Part shown: positions 24,493 to 32,459 of the stretch, in pieces
Layout of the letters: the number at the start of each line of letters is the position of its first letter
Numbering within the stretch: the first letter of the stretch is position 1
Assembly (NCBI GenBank): GCA_964596115.1
Contig: CAZQRW010000006.1
Span: 1-46,661, forward strand
Length of the DNA stretch: 46,661 nucleotides
Source: CAZQRW01 sp964596115
GTDB lineage: Bacteria > Hydrothermota > UBA3072 > B12-G15
Direction: 5' to 3'
The notes under the pieces: model-generated
Told to the model about the DNA's origin: nothing
Seen by the model: the letters and a program-made list of their open reading frames with translations, nothing else
The model's database searches: none
Made by a program: the position numbers and the translations under genes

Positions 24493-25743
24493 TTATAACC
24501 TTTTAATCCCCTTATCTCCAATATCTGTTCTAAAGTACATACCATCAAAATGAACATTCTCAATTTCTCTATATGCCATTTCTTTTGCCTCAATTAATGT
24601 TTTTCCCCGTCCTACAATATTAAGAACCCTGCCACCATTTGTATAAAATTTGCCCTTTTCTTTTTTTGTGCCAGCGTGAAAAATAAGTGATGGTTTCTTT
24701 TTAAATGAAATTAATTTGCCCTTCTCATAATGACCAGGGTATCCCTTACTTGCAAGCACAACACAAAGGGCGTATTTTTCCTCCCATAAAATCTCTGGAA
24801 TTTCATTGCCCTCAGAAACAGAAAGCAAAAGGGGAAGTAAATCAGACTTCATAATCGGGAGGATTGCCTGTGTTTCAGGATCACCAAATCTCACATTAAA
24901 TTCAAGCACCTTGATTCCCTTTTTGGTCACCATAATCCCTGCATACAACACGCCTCTAAAGTCTAATCCCTCCTTCAGTAAACCAGCAATTGTTCTTTTA
25001 AACACCTTTATTTCTGCTTCTTGTCTTAGCTCAAAATTAATAAGAGGTACAGGGGCATATGCACCCATACCGCCTGTATTTGGTCCCTTATCGCCATCAA
25101 ATATCTGTTTATGATCCTGTGATGGGAGAAAAAGCCTGTAAGAATTACCGGAGATAAGCCCAATGATAGAAGATTCCTCCCCTTCTAGAAATTCCTCTAT
25201 AACAATCACTTCGCCTGCTTTGCCAAAAACTTTTTTGAGCATCATATTCTCGACTGTCTTTATAGCGTCTTCTTTTGTTAAGCATTTAATAGAACCCTTG
25301 CCTGCAGCCGGTCCTGAGGCTTTAATTACTAATGGGGAAGGATGCCCCTCAATAAATCTTACTGCAGAATGAAAATCATCAAAACTCTCATAATCTGCAG
25401 TCGGAATATTAAATCTTTTCATAAAATCCTTTGCAAATGCCTTCTCTCCCTCTAGTTTTGCTCCCTCTTTTGTTGGGCCAAAAATCTTTAATTTATGCTG
25501 ATGAAACTTATCAACAATACCATCAATCAAAGAGGCTTCAGGTCCAACGATAGTAAAATCTATATTGTGTTCTTCAATAAAATTTATAAGTTCGCTGTCC
25601 GTTTCAACAGATATATTTTCTCCTATTTCTGTCGTCCCTCCATTACCTGGAGAAAAATACAATTTGGGAATTTGTGAATTCTGCCTCAGTTTCCAACCGA
25701 GACAACTTTCTCTGCCTCCTGCGCCAATTATTAGAACTTTCAT
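24493..25743 (-). CDS. purD: Phosphoribosylamine-glycine ligase (GARS)
   Basis: 416 residues, the normal length. It makes glycinamide ribonucleotide in purine synthesis. Rossmann-type start VLIIGAGGRESCLGWKL, ATP-grasp marks GPTKEGAKLEGEKAFAKDFM and KASGPAAGKGS, and the signature RFGDPETQAILP. The ATG overlaps the stop of pgeF (ATGA), with GGAG upstream. No other purine gene is in the window. It is the last gene of the rimO unit; about 80 nt separate it from the next promoter and gene, and no terminator is visible. Confidence 0.96.
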   Translation of the reverse strand: MKVLIIGAGGRESCLGWKLRQNSQIPKLYFSPGNGGTTEIGENISVETDSELINFIEEHNIDFTIVGPEASLIDGIVDKFHQHKLKIFGPTKEGAKLEGEKAFAKDFMKRFNIPTADYESFDDFHSAVRFIEGHPSPLVIKASGPAAGKGSIKCLTKEDAIKTVENMMLKKVFGKAGEVIVIEEFLEGEESSIIGLISGNSYRLFLPSQDHKQIFDGDKGPNTGGMGAYAPVPLINFELRQEAEIKVFKRTIAGLLKEGLDFRGVLYAGIMVTKKGIKVLEFNVRFGDPETQAILPIMKSDLLPLLLSVSEGNEIPEILWEEKYALCVVLASKGYPGHYEKGKLISFKKKPSLIFHAGTKKEKGKFYTNGGRVLNIVGRGKTLIEAKEMAYREIENVHFDGMYFRTDIGDKGIKRL

Positions 25744-26393
25744 ATCATCACTCCTGCAGTAATCTGATTTTCCATATCTCCTCTTCTACGCGAGAAAAAA
25801 ATGTCACTTTTGTATGTTTCTTCTGGGAAGAGAAAAAGAGGCGCTATTCCGAACTCATCTAATTGACTTACACTTGAAGAAATAAGGTCAAGGTAAAACT
25901 GATCTCTTTTCCTTACTATGCCAGGGATCCCTTCAATGCTAAACATACGCTCTATCTCTTCACCTACGGGATAATTTTCCCAATCTATGGATGGACCAAA
26001 TGCTATAATCCATTCTGAAGGCAAAATATTTTTTTCAAATTTCATCTTTAATATAAATTTTCTTACAATTCTCATTAATGTACCTTTCCATCCAGAGTGT
26101 AAAAGGGCAATTATGTGTTTTTCTGGATTATAAAATATTATAGGAAGGCAATCGGACGTTTTAATATATATCATAACATTTTTTTCTTCTGTGTAAATTC
26201 CATCACCCACAAGTTCAACCCCTTCAACGGCATTTTGAATTACAGCTGAATGTATCTGGGTAAGTCCAATTTTTCTGTACTTTTTGATTTCTTCTAAGGG
26301 ATTATAATATTTTGTCCCCTGGATTATTTTGGCCTTGCTATTGAATTGAAGTTCATACCATATTTTATTTCCATCTTTAATTCTCTTCCACAT
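25740..26393 (-). CDS. pgeF: Purine nucleoside phosphorylase YfiH/PgeF (laccase-domain, peptidoglycan editing factor family)
   Basis: 217 residues. The three metal-binding positions of the DUF152/laccase-domain family are present: His in LTQIHSAVIQ, Cys in KTSDCLPIIF and His in LLHSGWKGTL. Members act as zinc-dependent purine nucleoside phosphorylase/adenosine deaminase enzymes and have also been tied to peptidoglycan editing. The ATG at 26393 has GGAGGAG just upstream; an in-frame TTG at 26405 would sit over that site. The start lies 17 nt inside the recJ 3' end. Being next to purD fits a purine role. Confidence 0.93.
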   Translation of the reverse strand: MWKRIKDGNKIWYELQFNSKAKIIQGTKYYNPLEEIKKYRKIGLTQIHSAVIQNAVEGVELVGDGIYTEEKNVMIYIKTSDCLPIIFYNPEKHIIALLHSGWKGTLMRIVRKFILKMKFEKNILPSEWIIAFGPSIDWENYPVGEEIERMFSIEGIPGIVRKRDQFYLDLISSSVSQLDEFGIAPLFLFPEETYKSDIFFSRRRGDMENQITAGVMI

Positions 26394-28062
26394 TTTCTCC
26401 TCCAATTTTAAAATTTAGCATTCGCAACATCAAATCATTCCTAAATTTATCGATTTCAGGATAAAATACTAAATCAATTGTAGGCCGATTTTTCAAAACT
26501 TCAAGAGATTTGACTGAATTAAAACCTATAACCTGAATATGCTTCTTACCTTTTCTTATCTTAAATTTTATATGTTCACCGCTAAAATTGTCAGGATAAC
26601 CAACAACTTCTACATTCCTTACTATAAACACTGGCTTCGTATTCGATGGACCAAATGGCATAAGTTTCCTCATACCCTCAACAAGGTTCTTATTAATAAT
26701 ATCAAAATCTATTTCTAAATCTATGTAAAATTTCTTTTCTATATCCTCCTCCTTTATATGAAACTTAACAACGTCATTAAATTTCTCTGTAAACTTATCC
26801 AGGTTTTCTTTTTTTATTATTAAACCTGCGGCTTCTCTGTGTCCACCAAATTCTACAAGGAACTCAGCGCATTCTTTGAGGCCTTCGTAAAGGTGAAATT
26901 CAGGTATTGACCTCCCGGAACCCTTTCCTATCTCCTCATCAAAAGAAATTATTATGGTGGGCCTATTATATTTTTCCACCACCCTTGAGGCAACTATACC
27001 TATCACACCTTCATGCCAACCTTCACTTGAAAGAACAAGTCCCCAATACTTACTTTTATCTATTTTATCCGCGGTCTCCAATGCTTCTAAAAGGATATCC
27101 TTTTCTATTTTTTTCCTCTCTTCGTTTAATGTATGAAGTTTCTCAGCAATCTGTTTTACTTCATTTTCATCATAGGAGGTTAAAAATGTAACCACTTCCT
27201 TTGCCTGGCGGAGTCTACCAATGGCATTAATTCGGGGACCAAAGATGAAACCAACGTGGTATGAGGTAAAAGGCTGGGTAACACCTGCAACTTTTGCAAG
27301 TGCTCTTAATCCTGGTCTTCTCATCCTGTTAAGAACTTTAAGCCCAAAATGAGAAAGTATCCTATTCTCTCCATAAAGAGGAACCACATCAGCAATTGTG
27401 CCTAATGCTACAAGGTCAAGATCCCATTTAAGCTTCTCTACAGGAAGATTATTTATATGGGAAAGTGCCAATGCAAGTTTGAAGGCAACACCAACACCCG
27501 CCAGCTCTCTAAATGGATAATTTGTATCGAGCTTCGGGTCCAATATAGCAAAAGCAGAAGGAATGGTTGAGCCAGGCTCATGATGATCGGTTACTATCAC
27601 ATCAATTCCATTCTTTTTTGCATACTCTATTTCACCAAGAGCAGAAATACCGCAATCAACGGTTATTATCAATTTTACACTATTACTAATTGCATAATCA
27701 ATTCCTTCTTTTGACAGCCCATAACCTTCCTTTAACCTATGGGGGATGTAGTAATCTACTTTTGCACGCAATCTTTTAAACAGAGAGTAAAGAAGCGCTA
27801 CACTGGTTGTTCCATCGACATCATAATCACCGTATATAAGAATCCTCTCCCCTTTTTTAATTGAATACATAATTTTTTCTAATATTTTCTCCATATCCTG
27901 AAAAAGAAAAGGAGAATAGAGTTTTTTATAATCAGGATTCAGAAACTCGACAATTTCTTCATCCTTTAGTCCCCTTGAGTGAAGAAGTGTATACACAGCG
28001 GGGTGAATATTCAATTCCTCAGAGGGAATGATTACTCTGTTATTCTTTACTATCCATTTCAT
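26377..28062 (-). CDS. recJ: Single-stranded-DNA-specific exonuclease RecJ
   Basis: 561 residues. RecJ degrades single-stranded DNA 5' to 3' in repair and recombination. DHH-family marks in order: IYGDYDVDGTTSVALLY (motif I), ITVDCGIS, VTDHHEPGS (the DHH box), then the DHHA1 motif GSGRSIPEFHL and FGGHREAAGL, with an OB-like C-terminal domain. Length agrees with the family. The ATG at 28062 lies 23 nt inside the upstream lipoprotein gene, and its 3' end overlaps pgeF. Confidence 0.96.
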   Translation of the reverse strand: MKWIVKNNRVIIPSEELNIHPAVYTLLHSRGLKDEEIVEFLNPDYKKLYSPFLFQDMEKILEKIMYSIKKGERILIYGDYDVDGTTSVALLYSLFKRLRAKVDYYIPHRLKEGYGLSKEGIDYAISNSVKLIITVDCGISALGEIEYAKKNGIDVIVTDHHEPGSTIPSAFAILDPKLDTNYPFRELAGVGVAFKLALALSHINNLPVEKLKWDLDLVALGTIADVVPLYGENRILSHFGLKVLNRMRRPGLRALAKVAGVTQPFTSYHVGFIFGPRINAIGRLRQAKEVVTFLTSYDENEVKQIAEKLHTLNEERKKIEKDILLEALETADKIDKSKYWGLVLSSEGWHEGVIGIVASRVVEKYNRPTIIISFDEEIGKGSGRSIPEFHLYEGLKECAEFLVEFGGHREAAGLIIKKENLDKFTEKFNDVVKFHIKEEDIEKKFYIDLEIDFDIINKNLVEGMRKLMPFGPSNTKPVFIVRNVEVVGYPDNFSGEHIKFKIRKGKKHIQVIGFNSVKSLEVLKNRPTIDLVFYPEIDKFRNDLMLRMLNFKIGGENVEEN

Positions 28063-28561
28063 AGTATCCCCTAATCTTTTTCACTGCTTCTTCAACTTCT
28101 TCCGAGGTTACAATCCTTTCAGGCATAAACAATCCACCAACAGGTTTTAATAAATGAAGTCCCATTACTAATTTAGCGGTATAATAATAATAGCTGATGG
28201 TGTCGATATCTCGAGGTAAGGAAATATCCTCATAATATGTTTCAAGTTTCAAAGCAAATATAATTCTTGTTAATACAATAGTGAATTTATATCTCTTTAA
28301 GGTGTCATTGCCAAAAAATTTCCCATCTACTTTTCTCATAAAGCCTGAATTTACCACAAATTTTTCTGGGTTTGAGGGTTCACTATGTGAAAAGTATTTT
28401 GTAAGATAAAAGGCAAGTGTGTCCCTTGTAGCTATATGCATTGTCGGTTCAGCTCTATAGTGCACTTCATTTCTTTTGATACTTTTATTACACCCTGTTT
28501 CCAAAGAGCTCAAAATCAATAGCATTAACAATCCTGACATTATAAAATTTTCCTGTTTCAT
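28040..28561 (-). CDS. Small lipoprotein of unknown function
   Basis: 173 residues: a hydrophobic leader (MSGLLMLLILSSLETGC) with a Cys after Gly fitting a loose lipobox, then a soluble domain with no motif I can name (DTISYYYYTAKLVMGLHLL). The ATG at 28561 is preceded by GGGGAGG, so initiation here looks real even though it falls 74 nt inside the rimO reading frame. An internal ATG (MSGLL) is possible. It overlaps recJ by 23 nt. It lies between genes for ribosome modification and DNA repair without an obvious link to either. Confidence 0.65.
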   Translation of the reverse strand: MKQENFIMSGLLMLLILSSLETGCNKSIKRNEVHYRAEPTMHIATRDTLAFYLTKYFSHSEPSNPEKFVVNSGFMRKVDGKFFGNDTLKRYKFTIVLTRIIFALKLETYYEDISLPRDIDTISYYYYTAKLVMGLHLLKPVGGLFMPERIVTSEEVEEAVKKIRGYYEMDSKE

Positions 28562-29777
28562 ACCTCCCCTCTAACCATACCAAGTTATCAATTTCTGGTG
28601 CGTCATATATCGTTCTACCAAAAAATTCACCATTATCTCTCCCATCAACAAGCACCTTAATATTTTCTCCAATAAATTCTTGATTTATTTCATTAGAAAT
28701 TCTACCAAATAAATTCATTAATTCAACCATCCTCTTTTCCTTTATTTTACTGTTAACGTTTCCAAGGCTAAAGGCGTGAGATCCCTTTTCTCGAGAGTAT
28801 TTGAAAACCCCTATTCTCTCAACCCTATAACTTTCCAAAAAATTAAGGAGCTCTCGAAAATCCTCTTTCTTTTCTGAAGGGAATCCAACAATAAATGTGG
28901 TCCTTACTGCAAATTTACCCGAGGATCTTATATAGTCAAGAAGATCTATAATCTCTTTTTTCCTGTATCCCCTTTTCATATCCTTCAATACCCTGTCAGA
29001 GACATGCTGAAATGGTATATCAAGATAGGGAACGATGTGTTCTGAGGATGATATAAGGTCCACGACTTTTTTAATTATCTTAGAAGGGTATAGATACATA
29101 ACCCTTATCCAACCATCGAAAATTTCATCAACTCTTTTTAAAAGTTCTATCAGCATAGATTTACCATATAGATCTTCTCCATATTTTGTAGTATCCTGAG
29201 CAATAAGGATGATTTCTTTTACAGATTTGGGAAGTGATTTTACTTCTGCAATAATATCTTCTAAAGGTTTTGAATGATATCTCCCCTTTATAGAGGGTAT
29301 CATACAGAATGAACAGCGGTGATTACAACCATCCGCTATTTTTATATATCTGAAATGTTCAGGCATAAAGTGTGAATGTGAATAAATATTCTTTTCAATA
29401 AGACTTCTTTCACTCCCTTTCACAAATTTCTTGCCACTCAGAATTTCGTTAAACCTGACTATATCAGGAAGAAAGATACCAGGTGCCTCTATCTTGTTAA
29501 CAAATTTCTCGCCTCCTCTCTGCAAAAGGCAACCCGTTACTATTACTTTCTTCCCAACCGATTTGTAACTTTTTATTATGTCAATAGATTCTTCAATTGC
29601 AGGTTTAATAAATCCACAGGTGTTTACAATAACGAAATCTGCCTTCTCAGGATCTGCAACGAACTCCAAGTCAAATCCCTGTTCTAAATTTGTGACAATA
29701 TACTCACTATCTGTATCATTTTTAGGGCATCCGAGAGAATGCACAAAAAACTTCTTGAGTTTTTTTCTTTTTCCCAT
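28488..29777 (-). CDS. rimO: Ribosomal protein S12 methylthiotransferase
   Basis: 429 residues. RimO adds a methylthio group to an aspartate of ribosomal protein S12. N-terminal UPF0004 domain (FVHSLGCPKNDTDSEY, VIVNTCGFI, VTGCLLQRGG), radical SAM cluster motif CNHRCSFC, PSIKGRYHS, and a C-terminal TRAM domain (GKFYNVRIVNAIDFELFG). I place the start at the ATG at 29777, giving MGKRKKLKKFF, because TATAAT lies exactly 6 nt before it; longer in-frame starts reach into the divergent rhomboid gene. The conserved C terminus overlaps the next gene by 74 nt in another frame. Confidence 0.95.
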   Translation of the reverse strand: MGKRKKLKKFFVHSLGCPKNDTDSEYIVTNLEQGFDLEFVADPEKADFVIVNTCGFIKPAIEESIDIIKSYKSVGKKVIVTGCLLQRGGEKFVNKIEAPGIFLPDIVRFNEILSGKKFVKGSERSLIEKNIYSHSHFMPEHFRYIKIADGCNHRCSFCMIPSIKGRYHSKPLEDIIAEVKSLPKSVKEIILIAQDTTKYGEDLYGKSMLIELLKRVDEIFDGWIRVMYLYPSKIIKKVVDLISSSEHIVPYLDIPFQHVSDRVLKDMKRGYRKKEIIDLLDYIRSSGKFAVRTTFIVGFPSEKKEDFRELLNFLESYRVERIGVFKYSREKGSHAFSLGNVNSKIKEKRMVELMNLFGRISNEINQEFIGENIKVLVDGRDNGEFFGRTIYDAPEIDNLVWLEGRYETGKFYNVRIVNAIDFELFGNRV

Positions 29778-29782
29778 ATACA
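29755..29782 (+). promoter_or_regulatory. Leaderless promoter of the rhomboid gene, inside rimO
   Basis: TTGAGT (29755-29760), 16-nt spacer, TATACA (29777-29782), then six bases to the ATG at 29789. The -35 lies within the rimO reading frame and the first base of the -10 is the first base of the rimO start codon. No Shine-Dalgarno sequence. Confidence 0.5.
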
Positions 29783-29783
29783 T

Positions 29784-29789
29784 ATTATA
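29784..29789 (-). promoter_or_regulatory. Leaderless -10 element of rimO, overlapping the rhomboid start codon
   Basis: Minus-strand TATAAT (29789-29784) followed by six bases and the rimO ATG at 29777. Its first base pairs with the A of the rhomboid ATG. No good -35 is visible; the expected place (about 29806-29812) reads TCATCT and lies within the rhomboid coding region. Confidence 0.5.
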
Positions 29790-30397
29790 TGTTAATACCT
29801 GTTGGAGATGATGTAAAGGGAAAAATTTTCCCATTTACAACCTACTGCCTTATTCTATTGAATCTCTTTGTTTTTTTCAAATTTGGTATTCAAGAGAGAT
29901 TCCTACTCGTTCCCTCCAATTTTTCAAATTTCAGTTTTGATACGTTTATTTCCATATTTTCATCAATGTTTATACATGCTTCAATACTTCACCTTTTGGG
30001 TAATATGTTTTATCTATTCATCTTTGGGAAATCTCTGGAGTCAAAAATTGGGAGCTGGAGATTTCTTTTCCTCTACTTGCTTGGGGGAGTATTTTCTGCC
30101 CTTTTTTATGTAGCCTTTAAAATAAATTCCTCAATTCCTGTTCTTGGCGCCAGTGGTGCTATATCTGCAATAATGGGGGGTTACCTTCTCTTCTTTTTTA
30201 AAAGAAATATAATAATACTTTTCCCTTTTCCTCCCTTTAAATTCAAGATAAAGGCATACATTTTCTTCTTTATATGGCTCATATTCCAGTTCTTAACAAT
30301 GAGGTCAAAGTCAATTGCAGTTCCAGCACACATAGGTGGTTGGATATTTGGTTTCGTTACTGCGAAGGCCTTTGAGGTGGAAAAAAGAGGAAAATAA
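29789..30397 (+). CDS. Rhomboid-family intramembrane serine protease
   Basis: 202 residues with about six membrane helices. The catalytic pair is present: Ser in GASGAISAIMG and His in PAHIGGWIFGF; the loop motif HLLGNMFYLFIFG is also typical. Rhomboids cut membrane proteins within or near their transmembrane segments. The start MLIPVGDDVKGKIFPFTTY matches the family's usual opening. The transcript is predicted to be leaderless. It is divergent from rimO, with the two start codons only 11 bp apart. Confidence 0.93.
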   Translation: MLIPVGDDVKGKIFPFTTYCLILLNLFVFFKFGIQERFLLVPSNFSNFSFDTFISIFSSMFIHASILHLLGNMFYLFIFGKSLESKIGSWRFLFLYLLGGVFSALFYVAFKINSSIPVLGASGAISAIMGGYLLFFFKRNIIILFPFPPFKFKIKAYIFFFIWLIFQFLTMRSKSIAVPAHIGGWIFGFVTAKAFEVEKRGK

Positions 30398-30421
30398 AAT
30401 AAACGTGCTAAGAAACATTAA

Positions 30422-30517
30422 AATAGGATTGTTAGTTATTTTAATTTTGTGAACAGGATTGCTCTTGGTCTTGGAGTAGAGTTTACGGAAGAAGAAATGC
30501 ATGGATATAAGGTGTAA
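30422..30517 (+). pseudogene. C-terminal remnant of a peroxidase-related (CMD/AhpD-family) gene
   Basis: The frame from 30422 to the TAA at 30515-30517 reads SYFNFVNRIALGLGVEFTEE and ends MHGYKV. As I recall, this is the characteristic end of the carboxymuconolactone-decarboxylase-like 'peroxidase-related enzyme' family. Only about 31 codons remain; an in-frame stop (30419-30421) cuts off the rest, and the upstream bases belong to the rhomboid gene. The catalytic CxxC part is gone. It fills most of the 163-nt gap between two genes and marks a past deletion or replacement here. A GTG at 30449 could in theory start a 22-residue peptide, with no ribosome site. Confidence 0.65.
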
Positions 30518-30525
30518 AATAACTA

Positions 30526-30554
30526 TTGATATTTTTCTTTTTTATCTATAATAT
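30526..30554 (+). promoter_or_regulatory. Leaderless promoter of the Clp1-like kinase gene
   Basis: TTGATA (30526-30531), then either TATAAT (30547-30552, spacer 15, 8 nt to the ATG) or the overlapping TAATAT (30549-30554, spacer 17, exactly 6 nt to the ATG at 30561). No Shine-Dalgarno sequence; the start codon follows TTTTGAT. Confidence 0.55.
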
Positions 30555-30560
30555 TTTGAT

Positions 30561-31523
30561 ATGTACGATAATAGAGGTGCAAAAAGAATTTTGATTCTTG
30601 GGGGAAAAGATACAGGTAAAACTTCATATTTCAATGATTTATTCAATGAGTTGAAGAGCAAAAAGAAGAACCCAGTACTTATTTCCATTGATCCAGGACA
30701 GAATGAAATCCTGCCATCAACATTACCTGTTTTCTGTGATGCAATTTACTTTCTTTTTTTCCACCCAGGTACTAATCCCCTTTTCCACAATGATATCTAT
30801 TTTTATGGTATTGAAAAGGTTATTGAATTTAGTTCACGTTTAGGCGATAGAGCTGTTATCATAGATACACCCGGAATAATAGAGACAAAAATAGGTAAGA
30901 TGTTCCTAAATAGATTGATGACACTTTTTATCCCAGATCTATTGATAGATTTTTCCACTAAAAAAAATGAAAAAATAAAGAAAAAATCAAAGACAAAGAA
31001 AAAATTTTTAAGAAGGGAACGATTAAAGAATTTTGAGGCATCTCCAATCCCCATTCCAATTAAATATATTATTATGGCAGAGGAAATACTTAATGGAATC
31101 CCATCAGAAAAAGATGGGGTGAAACTTGCCTTTCAAGCGGTATTCGGTGGTAATCATCTTCTAAAAAATGAAAAGAATACATATAATAAACTTGCGGAGG
31201 AATATGATAAGGCTAACGTTGAAAAAATTCAGCCATTACTTCAGTTAATAGACCCAAGAGGAATACATTATCGATTAAACATTTGTGTATTCAAAAGAAT
31301 GGGATTCACATTTGAATTTCTTTGGGAATTGTTTAAAGATTCACAGTTTATTGAAGGGGATAAAAGGCTTCTTTCCGATTTTGCCAATGCACTGGGTATG
31401 ACGCAATTAAATATAAACAAAATCCCTCATCATTCAGATAAGTATATAACAAAAAATGAACCCTCCTATATAGTCATTGCCCATAATGCTGTGGTTCGGC
31501 TCTTGAAAGAGATATGCTTATAA
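30561..31523 (+). CDS. Clp1/Grc3-type P-loop protein (possible polynucleotide 5'-kinase)
   Basis: 320 residues. Walker A is GGKDTGKTS (Gly14-Ser22). It is followed by SIDPGQNEILPSTLP, which matches the D-x-D/G-Q-x-x-x-x-P signature of the Clp1_P domain, and by the Walker B-like VIIDTPGIIE. Clp1 and Grc3 phosphorylate RNA 5'-hydroxyl ends in eukaryotes; archaeal homologues do the same, and bacterial ones are little studied. A strongly basic insertion (about residues 134-157, e.g. KKKSKTKKKFLRRERLK) could bind nucleic acid. The C-terminal 150 residues are unassigned. Monocistronic, leaderless promoter. A metallochaperone-like or other SIMIBI GTPase is the main alternative. Confidence 0.7.
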   Translation: MYDNRGAKRILILGGKDTGKTSYFNDLFNELKSKKKNPVLISIDPGQNEILPSTLPVFCDAIYFLFFHPGTNPLFHNDIYFYGIEKVIEFSSRLGDRAVIIDTPGIIETKIGKMFLNRLMTLFIPDLLIDFSTKKNEKIKKKSKTKKKFLRRERLKNFEASPIPIPIKYIIMAEEILNGIPSEKDGVKLAFQAVFGGNHLLKNEKNTYNKLAEEYDKANVEKIQPLLQLIDPRGIHYRLNICVFKRMGFTFEFLWELFKDSQFIEGDKRLLSDFANALGMTQLNINKIPHHSDKYITKNEPSYIVIAHNAVVRLLKEICL

Positions 31524-31717
31524 ATTTTGCTCGTGATGTCTTTCCTTCACGATTGACTAATTATAGTTCATGGTTTTTTCCCTATATCCTAATCGCTGTC
31601 TTTTTCCTGTATTTTCCTTTAATGCCCTCCTATGTGTCTTGATTATTGCTCCACGACTTATGTCATTAGAAAATTTAAAATTTAGAGACTGACACCAGGG
31701 GACAACCCAAAATTCCC

Positions 31718-31745
31718 TTGACATCGTTTTTTGCTTCTCTATACT
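31718..31745 (+). promoter_or_regulatory. Promoter of the Lol-like export operon
   Basis: TTGACA (31718-31723), 16-nt spacer, TATACT (31740-31745). The predicted start near 31752 gives a 12-nt leader AAAGGAGGATCG running straight into the ATG at 31764. The 194 nt before it (31524-31717) hold no gene I can support. Confidence 0.65.
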
Positions 31746-31763
31746 TTCTCAAAAGGAGGATCG

Positions 31764-32459
31764 ATGACAATTTTTTCTATAATGTTTATTTTTTCTATCT
31801 CACCAGAGGCACTTCTACAAAAGATTGACAATGCAAGAGCACCTGAGAATTTTGAATCAATTATAGTAATGATAAATCATTATCCCGATGGTAGAGAGAT
31901 TCAGTATAGGATGAAGTCAATATCAAAAAAAGATAAAGGTACTTATCTTGAATTTCTATCCCCTGCACGGGAAAAGGGAAGAAAATTTCTTGTTGTAGGG
32001 GATAATCTATGGATGTATGTGCCAGGGGTTTCACGAATTATAAGACTTTCAGTAAAGGACAATTTTATGGGTTCCAATTTTACTAATAATGATTTGATGA
32101 AATCCAGATTCGAAGGAGATTATTCTCCTGTCTCCATAGACTCTACCAGCATCAAAAATAAATATATATTATCATTAAAGGCAAAATCATCCTCTGTGCC
32201 TTATAGTAAAATAGAGATTACTGTACAGAGAAATGAGTATACCCCTAAATTAATTTTATACTATACACTCTCTGGTAAGCTATTACGTAGAATGGAGCTT
32301 AACTCTATCAAAGATTTTGATGGATATAAAATCCCTACATATATGAAAATGGAAAATTTGCTTACAAAGAATAATTATACTATAGTTAGGCTTGAATCGC
32401 TCATAGAAAGAAAAAATATCCACAACAGGATTTTTAATCCCGATAATCTTAAAAGATGA
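31764..32459 (+). CDS. LolA-like outer-membrane lipoprotein-sorting protein (COG2834 type)
   Basis: 231 residues: a short signal (MTIFSIMFIFSIS) and a periplasmic domain. Marks of the family: EYLSPAREKGRKFLVVGD-like stretch here read as EFLSPAREKGRKFLVVGD, LWMYVPGVSRIIRLS, and a run leading to FEGDYSP. These proteins share the LolA/LppX half-barrel that carries lipids or lipoproteins across the periplasm and often sit next to ABC or RND exporters. The ATG at 31764 follows AAGGAGGA. It overlaps the barrel gene (ATGA) and heads a five-gene export operon. Confidence 0.85.
   Translation: MTIFSIMFIFSISPEALLQKIDNARAPENFESIIVMINHYPDGREIQYRMKSISKKDKGTYLEFLSPAREKGRKFLVVGDNLWMYVPGVSRIIRLSVKDNFMGSNFTNNDLMKSRFEGDYSPVSIDSTSIKNKYILSLKAKSSSVPYSKIEITVQRNEYTPKLILYYTLSGKLLRRMELNSIKDFDGYKIPTYMKMENLLTKNNYTIVRLESLIERKNIHNRIFNPDNLKR

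Noticed and set aside
30449..30517. 22-codon small gene starting at GTG
   Set aside because: No ribosome site, and the sequence is better explained as the tail of a decayed peroxidase-family gene.
31524..31717. Possible remnant of a transposon or REP-type element: a minus-strand frame of about 36 codons (SRGAIIKTHRRALKENTGKR) and the phrase GACTGACACCAGGGGACA at 31688-31705
   Set aside because: No family could be named and no inverted ends or target duplication are visible. A BLASTX and a genome-wide search for the GACTGACACC phrase would decide.
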